A DNA stretch of 64,000 nt from Culex pipiens pallens (taxonomy: Eukaryota; Arthropoda; Insecta; Diptera; Culicidae): the NCBI RefSeq assembly GCF_016801865.2, contig NC_068937.1, forward strand, positions 95,378,500-95,442,499, written 5' to 3'. The translations under genes were made by a program, and so were the position numbers. The notes beneath the pieces are model-generated. The model did no database searches, had not been told where the DNA came from, and saw only the letters and a list, made by a program, of their open reading frames with translations. Each line of letters opens with the position of its first letter. Position 1 is the first letter of the stretch. Positions 23,700-35,237 of this stretch are shown one piece after another.

Positions 23700-23835
23700 T
23701 CATCAGTGCGACTTCAGGACAGGCTTCTTCGAGGTAGTCAAAATATTCATCTTTTTTTTCGTTGCAAGTTAACATCGGTACTGCAATCTTCCAGACGGCT
23801 TCGCAGAACCACTTGTCCCAGGTACTGGCCCAGCG
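23700..23835 (+). promoter_or_regulatory. PEX16 promoter/5' UTR region
   Basis: ATCAGTGCG at 23702-23710 matches the arthropod TCAGT initiator, which puts a possible start ~130 bp before the PEX16 ATG. I see no TATA box. CCCAGCG precedes the ATG. The start site is inferred from the motif only. Confidence 0.4.
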
Positions 23836-25366
23836 ATGGCCACGCTCGAACTGCGCAATTTGTACGAAAAGTACGTCAAATGGGTGTCCGGCAATCCGTC
23901 CGCCCTGGGCGACGTGGAGATGACTGTGAAGTGGCTGTCCTACTTTATCGCCGGTAAAATCAACAAATCTTCCGCCGTGTCGGAGCTGGTGTATTCGCTG
24001 TCCAATCTGTTGGTGTTCTTTAACGATCGGATCATCGAACGGGCCAATCTGGGGGCCGTGGCGGCGGTTGCCGGGACCGATTCCTCTCAGCTGGCCAAAT
24101 ACATCAAGACGGCTCTGACGACGCTCGAGTACTGCGAGGTGTTTATCGAGCTTTCGGCCAAGAAGGTGTGGGGAGCTCGGGGAAGGTGGTTCTTCATCGT
24201 AGTGGTGCAGACGATCAAGTAAGTTTGGGGATTTTTTTTTATACTAACTGGATCGACGAAGAACGTCGGGCAATTTGACGAATCTAGTGGTATAAGAAGT
24301 TTGAAGTTGCAACAAGTTTTACGGAACCCGGCAGAAAGGTTTCATGTCGCGTGCCAAAATGGGTGTAGATAAAAATAGAAAGAAGCGCTTCGGTGAACAC
24401 CTGAAACACGAAGAACCAAAATGGCATCAGTGGCTTAGCAGATTATGGAGATATCCCCACACCCACGATAAGCAAGCAGTCAGCTGGGAAGCAAGGGATT
24501 GCTGTGACTCCTAGTTCCTAGTCTGTATCGACTGATAGTCAGAATACTCAGTCTATAGCAAAAATAGAATACAAACCAAAAAAAAAAAATCGAAAATATT
24601 GCATCATTTGTTGAGGTGTAGTCAATATTCTTCAAATATTTATTGTTCAAAATTCATATGATTAAGCAACTGAACAATCCGAACCTCATCCCATTCCAGA
24701 TGCATCGGCCGCCTCATCCTAACGCTCTGCTGTCGGGGCAACAAAATCGTCAAGAACCCTCCCATTCCGGCGCTGGACCGCCGCAACCTGGCCGAGTCCT
24801 TGCCAGAGGCAAACGGCGCTGAGACGGCTGCCGCCGCTGCCGGTACATTCCATGACCACAACCAGACCGTTCTGCTGAAGCGCTCCGGACGGGTAATGCG
24901 CAAGGTGGACGGAGCTCCTCCGGTCGTAGCCCGCTCGTGGAAACCACTGCGGCACGAAGTTACGGCGGTCTACCCGGCCCAGTACGAGGGTCGGTTCATC
25001 CGATCCGCCGAGTTGATGTACATCCTGAAGCCGATAGTACACCTGGAGTGCGTCCGGCGGTACGGCATGGACAGCTGGAAGTCGTACCTGGTGGCGTTGG
25101 CCATCGACGTCGCCAGTTTGAGGTTGTACTACAAGAAGCGAGAAGATTTGTCCCGTGACCAGAAGCAGGAACTGTCCCGGCGGTGCGTATCGATGCTGCT
25201 GTACCTGATGCGGTCGCCGTTCTACGATCGGTACAGCAAGCAGAAGATCGCCGGGCTGCTGACGGCGATCGGGAACAATGTGCCACTGGTGGGAACCGTT
25301 AGTAATTTGATTTTGTCGTACATTCCGCACTGGCAGGAGACGTACTTTTACATGTGGTCGTCCTAG
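23836..25366 (+). CDS. Pex16: Peroxisomal membrane biogenesis protein PEX16 (two exons)
   Basis: Coding exons are 23836-24218 and 24700-25366, joined in phase 2, giving 349 residues; animal PEX16 is ~335-350. PEX16 is a membrane protein of ER and peroxisome that receives PEX3 and other peroxisomal membrane proteins. Residues 11-66 (YVKWVSGNPSALGDVE, SELVYSLSNLLVFFNDRI) match the family N-terminus. Residues ~117-138 (RWFFIVVVQTIKC onward) form a hydrophobic, probable membrane segment across the splice junction, followed by PPIPALDRR. An Ala/Glu-rich linker (~160-175) precedes RSAELMYILKPIVHL. The C-terminal part has IDVASLRL, then LLYLMRSPFYDRYS, VPLVGTVSNLILSYIPHW and YFYMW, all typical of PEX16. 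The start is the first ATG with good context and aligns with family starts. Stop TAG is at 25364. It appears intact. Confidence 0.96.
24219..24699 (+). other. Pex16: PEX16 intron, 481 bp
   Basis: The donor is ATCAA|GTAAGT and the acceptor CCCATTCCAG|ATGCATC. Joining restores an AAA codon and an uninterrupted hydrophobic segment. The intron holds a poly(A) run at 24579-24589 but no repeat that I recognise. Confidence 0.93.
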
Positions 25367-25549
25367 AGAGGGGAGGACACGTGCACTAATTGTAAATGTA
25401 TTATTTTAGCTATGATTTTGAGGGATGAATTCGGGCTGTGGAGTTTGTTATCATGCATGGAAAGTTTTTTTTTTATCGAAAAATCGATGCTGGTTCGATA
25501 AATTATTATTTAGGCATTTTTAAACGAGGTGGAAAATGGTAACGAAAAC

Positions 25550-25555
25550 AATAAA
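25550..25555 (+). terminator. Polyadenylation signal of PEX16 (AATAAA)
   Basis: A canonical AATAAA lies 184 bp after the stop codon and is followed by AT- and GT-rich sequence, including AAATCGTGTTTT. Confidence 0.7.
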
Positions 25556-25735
25556 GCTTAATATATTATACTAACTAACAAATCGTGTTTTCAATTCTCA
25601 AATTTGGTTTTAAAAACAAAATGGGCCATTCCACCCCAATTCCACGAAATCGCAAAAAAAAGTTGAACAGCCAAAATAAAGACGTAGATTATATGTATTC
25701 TTCACAAGTTATCTAAAGAACTTAAAATTTTCCAG

Positions 25736-26500
25736 CGAATTGGCTATTCTGACGATGTCCGTGCTCTTCAGGAAGACATCAACGTGCTGCTTCGCTGGTG
25801 CGTTCAGAACGGATTGGAAGTGAACGAGAAAAAGTGCAAGCTGATCTCGTTCCACAGGATTCGGAGTCCAAATCTTGCAGAGTTCAACATGGGCCGATCC
25901 ACTATCGAACGCGTTCACTCCATCGTTGTCTTGGGCGTCACGATTGACTGCTAGATGGAATTCAACCAGCACGTCTCCATCTCCGTGGCCTAATCGTACG
26001 CTATGCTCGGTTTCCTTCGAGGAAATGCTGCTGGTTTCACCGACGTAAGGGTCCTTAAAACGCTGTATTTCCCGTTGGTTCGCATTGCGTTGGAGTACGC
26101 CGTACCGGTGTGGGCGCCGCATTACGCCAAGCATTACGCCGTCCATCAACAGAAGAGCATCCAGCGTCGGTTCGTGAGGTTTGCTGCTCGAGTGTTGCCC
26201 TGGAACGACCCTGTTACACTGGCATCCTACACGAATCTGTGCGCTTTGGTCGGCTTGCCAACACTCCAACACAGAAGAATTCTCCTTCAACGACTATTTG
26301 TGTTTGACATCTGCACTTACCAAAAGGTATATATATACCCGAGGAAGTCCACATCCGAGCTCCTTCAAGAGTACTTCGGAACTACCAGCTTCTCGCCATA
26401 ATAAGACACACGACGAACTACGGACACCACAACCCCCTTGACGCCTGTTGTAGTAAGTTCAATCACCCGACTATTTTGAAAATTTTGACTTTAATGAGTG
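25736..26500 (+). pseudogene. Jockey-type non-LTR reverse transcriptase, C-terminal fragment, broken
   Basis: The frame starting CGA ATT GGC TAT at 25736 reads through YSDD, a form of the YxDD catalytic motif of reverse transcriptase. Next come LLRWCVQNGLEVNEKKCKLI, VVLGVTID, then LEYAVPVWAPHY, QRRFVRFAAR and LPTLQHRR, the usual C-terminal palm/thumb region of jockey-like LINEs. Two in-frame stops break it (TAG 25952, TAA 25991). After ~26400 the family C-terminus (NYGHHNPLDACC) continues in another frame. The 5' two thirds of the element are missing. It starts ~180 bp past the PEX16 poly(A) signal. It is a dead 5'-truncated relic. Confidence 0.88.
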
Positions 26501-27553
26501 TGAATCTGTGTTTAGAAGTGGAATTTTCAGCAAATTTCGAAAACAACAAAATCATAATATATGACAGTATCTGGTTTGCTCCTTTATTTTAGAATAAACC
26601 GAATAAACACCACACCACATTCAAGGCATTCAAGCAGTTCACGAGCAACAACAAACACGAATAATATGTTAAAATTTCCGATAAAAATACTTCTGAAAGA
26701 ACATGATAGAGTTTTAGGGGTTACAATAATCAAAAATGGTAAAAATCACCTTAAATAAAACAAAATGGTAAAAATCAACCTTAAAAAAACCATTTTCGTA
26801 AAATTATAATTACTCGTGAACTGCTTTTGTGTTTGTCACCAAATCTTCACCACGGCAATTTCAAAGGGGAATAGGATATTAACCGTTTGGTTTTTCGCAT
26901 CAATAGCCAAAATTCAAAAATATTTTGGTGAAATTTAAGTTTCAGAAGATGCGTCGGAACATCTTCTACAACCTGGAGCAAAAATATCGATTTTGCCAAA
27001 AGTGGATTGAAATTGATTGAGATTAACCCATTGATACCCGAGCCTAAAGTTGGTAAAAAAATGTGTTTCATACAAAAATGACTTTTTTAAATCGCTAATA
27101 ACTTTTCAGGATCAAGTTTTACAACTTTGGTATGTTCTACAAAGTTGTAGAGCACTAAATTTTCAATAAGAATCTCACTTTTGGGAATTTTGGATGGAAG
27201 AAGCGCATCGTGCAGACCAAACCGTAAGAAAATTGGGGTTTCCATCCTTTTTTCGATTTTTTCCATACAAACTTCACCTTCGAGTATCAATGTGTAAATG
27301 TTGACCGATTTTGCTCATATTTAGTCCAGAGTCCCAAAAAAATAGCCCAAGGAACAATATTCAGCTTGTGGAGCGAGGTTTTGGGAAAAAGTCCCATATT
27401 CTGGGCACCCTAATGTGTAGTGAAGAATACATGCAAACCTATTAACAGGGAATGGAAAAATAGGGTGTCCAGTTTAACAAAATAGTCCCTTTGACACCAA
27501 ATTTCTTTTTTTGTTTCACGGTTTCGAGCTACACATCCCTGAAAAATGTGTCT
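26501..27553. other. Intergenic sequence with scattered repeat debris
   Basis: At 27465-27545 a short stretch (AGTCCCTTTGACACCAAATT) matches the TATGGGTAATTCTC family. ACAAAGTTGTAGAGCA at 27139 recurs in several repeats here. No gene is supported. Confidence 0.45.
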
Positions 27554-28113
27554 TACACGGAAAGAAGGTTTATCGTGAATCTTACTAAATTTCGGTTAAA
27601 AACCCTAAAAAAATTGGTTGTTTTTTCAACCACGATTTTTTTTAACTGGAAATCCTAAAAAAAAGTCCTGGATTTGACAGCTGGATCCAGGTCCTAAAAA
27701 TGATAAATCTAGCTAAATTTTTTGTAAATTTTACTAATTTACAAGCTGGAAAAATGCTGTCAGTCTCAAAAGCTGTATGTTTTGAGAAGGTCTGTTAGCT
27801 ATTTTAGCTAGATTTATGGTATTCTTGGAAGTTTTATAGTTAGCCCAGCGAGTTTTTAGGCTGTTTCAACTAGTTTTTTTGGAATCATTCTCAAAATTTT
27901 CCATTGATGGCTGCGAAGCCAGGTATTTTCACACATCTCTTTAGCTAGTTTAGCTAACTTTGCCACTATTCTTGGTAGGTGTTTTGGTTGGAATAGCTAA
28001 TTTTTCCACTATTTCTACAAGTTTTCTTTCAAAAGCCTCCGTTGCTGCCTGCAAAGCACGCATTATTCACCCAGCCTTTTGGCTGATTTAGCTCGTTTCT
28101 TTTTTGTTCTTGC

Positions 28114-28359
28114 TTCGTTTTTCGTACGTGGGTCTCGTGGCGCAGGGGTAGCGGCTTCGGCTGCCGATCCCGATGATGCTATGAGACGCGGGTTCGATTC
28201 CCGCCTTATCCACTGAGCTTCTATCGGATGGTGAAGTAAAAACGTCGGTCCCGGTTTCTCCTGTCTCGTCAGAGGCGCTGGAGCAGAAATCCCACGTTAG
28301 AGGAAGGCCATGCCCCGGGGGGCGTAGTGCCAATAGTTTCGTTTTTTTCGTTTTTCGTA
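28114..28359 (+). mobile_element. tRNA-derived SINE with 13-bp target duplication
   Basis: The SINE body runs 28127-28346 between perfect repeats TTCGTTTTTCGTA (28114-28126 and 28347-28359). It opens with a tRNA-like head: A-box-like GTGGCGCAGGGGTAGC (28137) and B box GGTTCGATTCC (28192-28202). A GC-rich tRNA-unrelated part ends GGGGCGTAGTGCC-like sequence before a T-rich tail. It is not a functional tRNA gene. Confidence 0.88.
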
Positions 28360-28634
28360 AAGTCCAGCTAATTTTCCGACTGTTTTAACTGGTAATTTCG
28401 AAATCATTTTTAAAAATCCCTTGCTGCCTGTAAAGTTGTTTTTTATTTTCAAAAATACTTTTGCTGGTGTAGCATGATTTTCCGCTATTCTTGGTACGTT
28501 TTTTGGTAGACCAGCAAGTTTTTTGGATGTTTCAATAGTTTCCAGGCTTTTAAACTATGTTATAGTTGATCATTCTAATTGTACGGCTTTGTTGCGATAT
28601 TCTATTGACAAATAAAAAAAAAATGAAATACTGT

Positions 28635-30296
28635 AATACAAAAATACAAAAATACAAAAATACAAAAATACAAAAATACAAAAATACAAAAATACAAAAA
28701 TACAAAAATACAAAAATACAAAAATACAAAAATACAAAAATACAAAAATACAAAAATACAAAAATACAAAAATACAAAAATACAAAAATACAAAAATACA
28801 AAAATACAAAAATACAAAAATACAAAAATACAAAATACAAAATACAAAAATACAAAAATACAAAAATACAAAAATACAAAAATACAAAAATACAAAAATA
28901 CAAAAATACAAAAATACAAAAATACAAAAATACAAAAATACAAAAATACAAAAATACAAAAATACAAAAATACAAAAATACAAAAATACAAAAATACAAA
29001 ATACAAAATACAAAAATACAAAAATACAAAAATACAAAAATACAAAAATACAAAAATACAAAAATACAAAAATACAAAAATACAAAAATACAAAAATACA
29101 AAAATACAAAAATACAAAAATACAAAAATACAAAAATACAAAAATACAAAAATAAAAAATACAAAAATTCAAAAATTCAAAAATACAAAAATACAAAAAT
29201 ACAAAAATACAAAAATACAAAAATACAAAAATACAAAAATACAAAAATACAAAAATACAAAAATACAAAAATACAAAAATACAAAAATACAAAAATACAA
29301 AAATACAAAAATACAAAAATACAAAAATACAAAAATACAAAAATACAAAAATACAAAAATACAAAAATACAAAAATACAAAAATACAAAAATACAAAAAT
29401 ACAAAAATACAAAAATACAAAAATACAAAAATACAAAAATACAAAAATACAAAAATACAAAAATACAAAAATACAAAAATACAAAAATACAAAAATACAA
29501 AAATACAAAAATACAAAAATACAAAAATACAAAAATACAAAAATACAAAAATACAAAAATACAAAAATACAAAAATACAAAAATACAAAAATACAAAAAT
29601 ACAAAAATACAAAAATACAAAAATACAAAAATACAAAAATACAAAAATACAAAAATACAAAAATACAAAAATACAAAAATACAAAAATACAAAAATACAA
29701 AAATACAAAAATACAAAAATACAAAAATACAAAAATACAAAAATACAAAAATACAAAAATACAAAAATACAAAAATACAAAAATACAAAAATACAAAAAT
29801 ACAAAAATACAAAAATACAAAAATACAAAAATACAAAAATACAAAAATACAAAAATACAAAATACAAAAATACAAAAATACAAAAATACAAAAATACAAA
29901 AATACAAAAATACAAAAATACAAAAATACAAAAATACAAAAATACAAAAATACAAAAATACAAAAATACAAAAATACAAAAATACAAAAATATAAAAATA
30001 CAAAAATACAAAAATACAAAAATACAAAAATACAAAAATACAAAAATACAAAAATACAAAAATACAAAAATACAAAAATACAAAAATACAAAAATACAAA
30101 AATACAAAAATACAAAAATACAAAAATACAAAAATACAAAAATACAAAAATACAAAAATACAAAAATACAAAAATACAAAAATACAAAAATACAAAAATA
30201 CAAAAATACAAAAATACAAAAATACAAAAATACAAAAATACAAAAATATAAAAATACAAAAATACAAAAATACAAAAATACAAAAATACAAAAAAA
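28635..30296. repeat. 8-bp satellite (TACAAAAA)n, ~1.66 kb
   Basis: About 205 near-perfect copies of an 8-bp unit. Interruptions are 7-bp units (TACAAAA) near 28830-28846, 28997-29011 and 29858-29865, and base changes near 29153-29180, 29991 and 30247. Since 8 is not a multiple of 3, every frame cycles through the same eight codons, none a stop, so open frames up to 573 codons on both strands are artefacts. Confidence 0.98.
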
Positions 30297-30399
30297 AACT
30301 TACAAAAAGTTATTTTGGTTAAATTATAGTAAATTCATGTTAAATTTAAACTATGTTTTGCATTTAACAAAGTTTAAATATAACATCAAATTACTTTCA

Positions 30400-32045
30400 C
30401 TTAAACAAAATAACTTTACTTTATCCAACTTAATTTAACTTAATTTAACTAAATTTAACTTAATTTAACATACTTTAACATAATTTAACTTAATTTAACT
30501 TAACTTAACTTAATTTAACTTAATTTAACTTAATTTAACTTAATTTAACTTAATTTAACTTAATTTAACTTAATTTAACTTAATTTAACTTAATTTAACT
30601 TAATTTAACATAATTTAACTTAATTTAACTTAATTTAACTTAATTAAACTTAACTTAACTTAATTTAACTTGATTCAACTTTATTTAACTTAATTTAACT
30701 TTATTTAACTTTATTTGACTTTATTTAACTTTATTTAACTTTATTTAACTTTATTTAACTTTATTTAACTTTATTTAACTTTATTTAACTTTATTTAACT
30801 TTATTTAACTTTATTTAACTTTATTTAACTTTATTTAACTTTATTTAACTTTATTTAACTTTATTTAACTTTATTTAACTCAATTTAACTTAATTTAGCT
30901 TAATGTAACTAAATTTAACTTAATTCAACATAATTTAACTCAATTTTACTAAATTTAACTTAATTTAACTCAATTTAACTCAATTTAGCTTAATATTACT
31001 TAATGAAACTAAATTTAACTTGATTTAATTTATCTTAATCAAACTTATTTTAGCTTAATTAAAGTTAACTTAATTTAATTGAATTTAACTTAGTTTAACC
31101 TAATTCAACTTAATTAAACTTATTTTAATTTAATTAAAGTTAACTTAACTTAATTAAACTCAATTTAACTGAATTATACCAAATAACATTAAATTTAACT
31201 AAATTCTACCAAATGTAATAACATTTGAATAAATGTACTTACATTTACCTATATTCTACTACATTTACCTAAATTCAGCTACATTTACCTAAATTCAGCT
31301 ACATTTTTCTAAATATAACCATTTTCAACTAAATTAAGCTCAATTTAACTGATTTAATTTAATTTTACTTAATTAAACTTGATTGAAATTAATTTGACAT
31401 ATATTAACTGAATTTAACATAATTTCAACTCAATTTTACTTAATTTAACTTTATTTTACTGAATTTTACATAAATTTACTTTATTTTACTTAATTTTACA
31501 TAGTTTTACTTAATTATGCTTAATTTTATTTAATTTTGCTTAATTTTACTTAATTTTGCTTAATTTTGCTTCATTTTGCTTAATTTTACTTAATTTTGCT
31601 TATTTTTTTTAAATTTTACTAAATTTAACTTAACACAACTTAATTTAACCAAATTTGGGCAAATTCAACTAAATCTCTCAAAAAATAACTAATTTCAACT
31701 GAATGTATCTGAATTTAACTAAATTTTGCTTAATTTAACTATTTTTTTAATTCATCTTATTCAACAAAATTTATTCAAACTTATCTAAATTTTACTTTAT
31801 TTTACTAATTTAAACTAAATTTAGCAATTTTAACGAAATTTTACTAATTTCAACTAAATTTAACTAATTTTAACTAAATTTTATCAATTTAACTGATTTT
31901 AACTGAATTCTACATTTTTATTTAAATTTTACCAAATGTAACTTATTTTAACTAAACTTAAATTGATTAAACTTAATTTCACTTAATTGCACTTAATTCA
32001 CTTAATTGAACTTAATTTAACTTCATTTCTATTAATATTTAACAA
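30400..32045. repeat. 10-bp satellite (TTAATTTAAC / TTTATTTAAC)n, ~1.6 kb
   Basis: A decamer array with two homogenised cores: TAATTTAACT at about 30480-30660 and TTATTTAACT at about 30710-30880. Units diverge progressively from 30900 to 32045 (AATTTTACT, AATTTTGCT, AATTCAGCT), as at the old edge of an array. It directly follows the 8-bp satellite. Confidence 0.95.
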
Positions 32046-32340
32046 TATTTATGGATGTGCTTAAAAGGCATTAGGTACCCTATTTGTTCGGAGCTGTCAA
32101 ACATTGGCCAATCTATGTCTAGACATTCTGTACCCGCCGCCCCTCCAGGTGGACAGATGTCCATACAAAAAAGTATACTGTGGACAATCGCCAGCCTCCC
32201 CTTTCCCCTGCCAAAGTGTTCACGTGGTTTAGGGATGCTCCCACTTTATGTTAAGTACATGTTTTTACCTACGCATCATGCAAACAATAACGAGAGGCTC
32301 AACTTCTAACCACTTTCCCTCAACACAAAAAACTTCTCAC
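32046..32340. other. Short unique-looking stretch with repeat fragment
   Basis: GGTGGACAGATGTCCATACA and GTGGACAATCGCC (32150-32200) resemble the CACGTGGAC repeat near 2990-3105 and 58053. No gene. Confidence 0.4.
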
Positions 32341-32590
32341 CTTATCTACTGAAACTTACCTTCAGGTGTCGATCCGCAGAAAACCTTCCAGGCTTTTGAT
32401 TTATTCACTCACACAACACATTCTATCACCTTTTGCACTTGCACTTGCACTCAAACAGCACACATAACCATCAAAAAACTACGCGAACTGAGCGGCTCAA
32501 ACAGGATCGAACACGATACAAGACGATGCTTTGTTTTGGTCTCGAGCTGATGACCTGTCAAAAAATCCATGCTGCCGGTTCCAGCTAATT
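32340..32590 (-). promoter_or_regulatory. Exon-like block with splice donor at the right end of the TIR element
   Basis: Minus strand: a GC-richer segment containing GCTCAGTTCGCG (initiator-like CAGTT) is followed ~150 bp later by CACCTGAAG|GTAAGTTTCAG. This layout fits a transposon promoter plus non-coding first exon. It lies within 500 bp of the TIR end. Confidence 0.35.
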
Positions 32591-32893
32591 TTTCGGTAAA
32601 ATTACGCAAAATTGTGCTGAAACACCATTATTTTTGGTAAACCCTCTCCTGTCATTTTGATTTGGGCTGTCAGTTTTGGAAAGCAAATCAGCAATCAGGG
32701 TTAGCTATTTCACCAATCAGGTTGGTAAATTTAGCTGTAATTTTAGCTGATTCAACCAAAAAAATCACTGTTTCACCAATTTGAAGCCAGCTAATTTGAA
32801 TTGTTAAATTTTGGATAGAACTCTTTTCCGTGTAGTAAAAATCTGGAAAGGATTAAAATCATAGTAATTATCTTTCCCTTTAAACAATAATAA

Positions 32894-32988
32894 TACCCAC
32901 TGAGAATTTTGGCTCGAGCTTCGACTCGATTCAGGCTCGATCTCGAGCCAGATCGACTCGAGGCTCGAGCCAAAATTCTCAGTGGGTA
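32894..32988. mobile_element. 91-bp hairpin MITE with TA flanks
   Basis: CCCACTGAGAATTTTGGCTC (32896) is perfectly complementary to GAGCCAAAATTCTCAGTGGG (ending 32986), leaving a short CTCGA-rich loop. TA lies on both sides. Confidence 0.85.
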
Positions 32989-34694
32989 ATAACTGATTGC
33001 TTTGAAAATTTCAGCTTTTTAATGAAAATTTTTATAAGGTGTTACGTCGTTTCCGTTTTCAATAATATACTCTAAATTAGAATTGTTTCATGGAAAATTG
33101 TACAAAAAAAAAACATTTTTATTCGGTCTTCTTGGTTTTTCCAACCCTGCTAGCAATCTGGTTAATTTTGCATCGAAAACTTTTAATTTGAGGTCAGACT
33201 CAGGTGAAATATGTAATATAGACTCTTACAAGGAATATTCATAAGAAATTTAATGAATATTACATGAATCAATCGTATTTCAGTGAATTTTCGGATATAT
33301 TTTTTTTATAAAATCGGTTAAAAAATGCTCTGGCTCACCCGACAAAATATTTCGATTCACCCCGATGTCTGGCAAGAGCTCTTTATTTATAGAGCCAAAT
33401 ATCACACTTTCCGAATTTTTTAATCTGAAGTTTGTTCTACGAAAAACACCGGTTATGATGATAATTCATAGTTGATACAAAATAAATCTATAATAAATTG
33501 TAAAATGTACCCGTATTTCAAACAGAAACTGTGATTTTTATCATGTTGTGTTTGAATCAGTCGCTCCGATTTTGTTTATTTTTGCTCTTCAACAATATTT
33601 AACTTTTAACGCTTCCGGAACTAAACCATTCTGGCGTCAGATGGATTAGACCTAAGTCAAGTTCGATACACTGCCAATTAGCAAAGTGTTGTTGGTTTAG
33701 ATACGCGCGCGCGTGCTTTTTGGCCTCTCCCATGGTCAGAGAGCCTTGCTCGGTGATGTTATCAATGTCGTTCAAAATTGTTAGCACCTCGATTAGCTAC
33801 CAGGTAGTCAACTCAGGAATTTGTTTGTATAAAACAACAGACTGAAAGCCAATACTTGAAGCCATTGAACTAGTATCGATTAGTTAAAATAAATAATCCA
33901 GGTATGTGCCTTGGCAACTTGGCTGAGCCAGTTTTGTGAAAATGAGTGTATTGTACCCACTTGATTTGTGGCTGACCTTCCTGTTACTACAATCACTATT
34001 TCCTCGAACAATCTGCCCTGTTATTCAAGCCTCTTTTTAATTAAAACAAAGAAAACTGTAAATTCCAGCAGTGAAATAAACCAACAAGAAAAGTGATTCT
34101 TAGATAAATGCTAACTTCCAAAATGCCTCGATCAATCAAACAATCAATCAATCAGTGCAACAAATGAATGCCATCCCCGGTCTAGCGATGCAAAGGTCAA
34201 TTGGTCGTTGAATTTGATTAGAAATGTGATCATTCCCAGCGCAAGTGGCATCTTCTCTTCTGAGTTTGAATATTAGATGTGCCGGACAATTGCTTCGGGA
34301 ACAATGCAAGATTGGCCGTTAATTTAATTCAGCGATGTCTAAAGCCTTTGAGCATTGCAAGAAAAGATTCAGCATAAATTCGGATCTATTTTCATTCAGG
34401 CTTGCTTGTTTGTTGTGTCTGGTCAACCAAACAAGTGGCGTACCACCTTAAAAATGAAGCCAGCTTTAACAGGGTCACTTCCAGCGAAATTTAAATTTCC
34501 TGCTGAGGGAAGAGAAATGCACTTTTCTGGGCAATGTTTTTGGTTGCAGTTATGCCGATGCATTTTTTTCCGACCTGTTGAACAACTCAATGGCAGTTTT
34601 TGGGTTAAAAATGCGATCATCGGAGTTGGTTTTGAAAGGTTTGTGGCCACACTCAGTTTCATAAATTAATTTTGAAGTGTTCTAGTTAAGATAA
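32989..34694. other. Intergenic sequence, no supported gene
   Basis: Open frames at 33599-33787 (62 codons, minus) and 34355-34669 (104 codons, plus) have no resemblance I can name. The 33600-33800 stretch is less AT-rich and includes GCGCGCGCG. Nothing is called. Confidence 0.4.
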
Positions 34695-34720
34695 CAAACA
34701 TCTTGGCCGAATTGGTATTT

Positions 34721-35210
34721 GAGTTGGAGAATTTGAACGGTGTGCGTCGCGGCCATCACGCAGGATTTTCGTTGCCGTTTCCGTCTTTGTTGTCCTTCCG
34801 ATTGTGTGTGTATTTCGATCCGGGCGGTTTCGGGATGTTTGACAGTTGAGTTGGAGAATTTGAACGGTGTGCGTCGCGGTCATCACGCAGGATTTTCGTT
34901 GCCGTTTCCGTCTCTGTTGTCCCCCCGATTGTGTGTGTATTTCGATCCGGGCGGTTTCGGGATGTTTGACAGTTGCGTTGGAGAATTTGAACGGTGTGCG
35001 TCGCGGCCATCACGCAGGATTTTCGTTGCCGTTTCCGTCTTTGTTGTCCTTCCGATTGTGTGTGTATTTCGATCCGGGCGGTTTCGGGATGTTTGACAGT
35101 TGAGTTGGAGAATTTGAACGGTGTGCGTCGCGGTCCTCACGCAGGATTTTCGTTGCCGTTTCCGTCTTTGTTGTCCTTCCGATTGTGTGTGTATTTCGAT
35201 CCGGGCGGTT
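34721..35210 (+). repeat. 127-bp tandem repeat, ~3.9 copies
   Basis: GAACGGTGTGCGTCGCGG recurs at 34736, 34863, 34990 and 35117. Units differ at only a few positions (GCC/GTC, CTTTG/CTCTG, CTTCC/CCCCC). Each ends GACAGTT and starts GAGTTGGAG (GCGTTGGAG in one). Confidence 0.96.
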
Positions 35211-35237
35211 TCGCGTTTTCGCATTTTATTTCGTTTT

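Larger units (their letters stand above)
27554..32834. mobile_element. Candidate large TIR element (5.3 kb) ending CACGGAAAGA, TA-flanked
   Basis: The left end TA-CACGGAAAGA (27554-27565) and the right end TCTTTTCCGTG-TA (32822-32834) are inverted with one indel. AGCTAATTTT/TTAGCTGATT motifs and Phe/Lys-poor AT sequence occur inside both ends. It contains a SINE and two satellites. On the minus strand near the right end, a GC-richer block (about 32340-32580) ends at CACCTGAAG|GTAAGT, like a 5' exon. No transposase was seen. The short TIR makes the outer boundary tentative. Confidence 0.45.

Noticed and set aside
24719..25330. 203-codon minus-strand frame
   Set aside because: Antisense shadow of PEX16 exon 2, caused by its GC-rich codons.
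28566..30291. Open frames up to 573 codons on both strands
   Set aside because: They are the 8-bp satellite read in any frame; the unit has no stop on either strand.
34727..35217. CRISPR-like array
   Set aside because: Units are contiguous 127-bp repeats with no spacers, in eukaryotic DNA.
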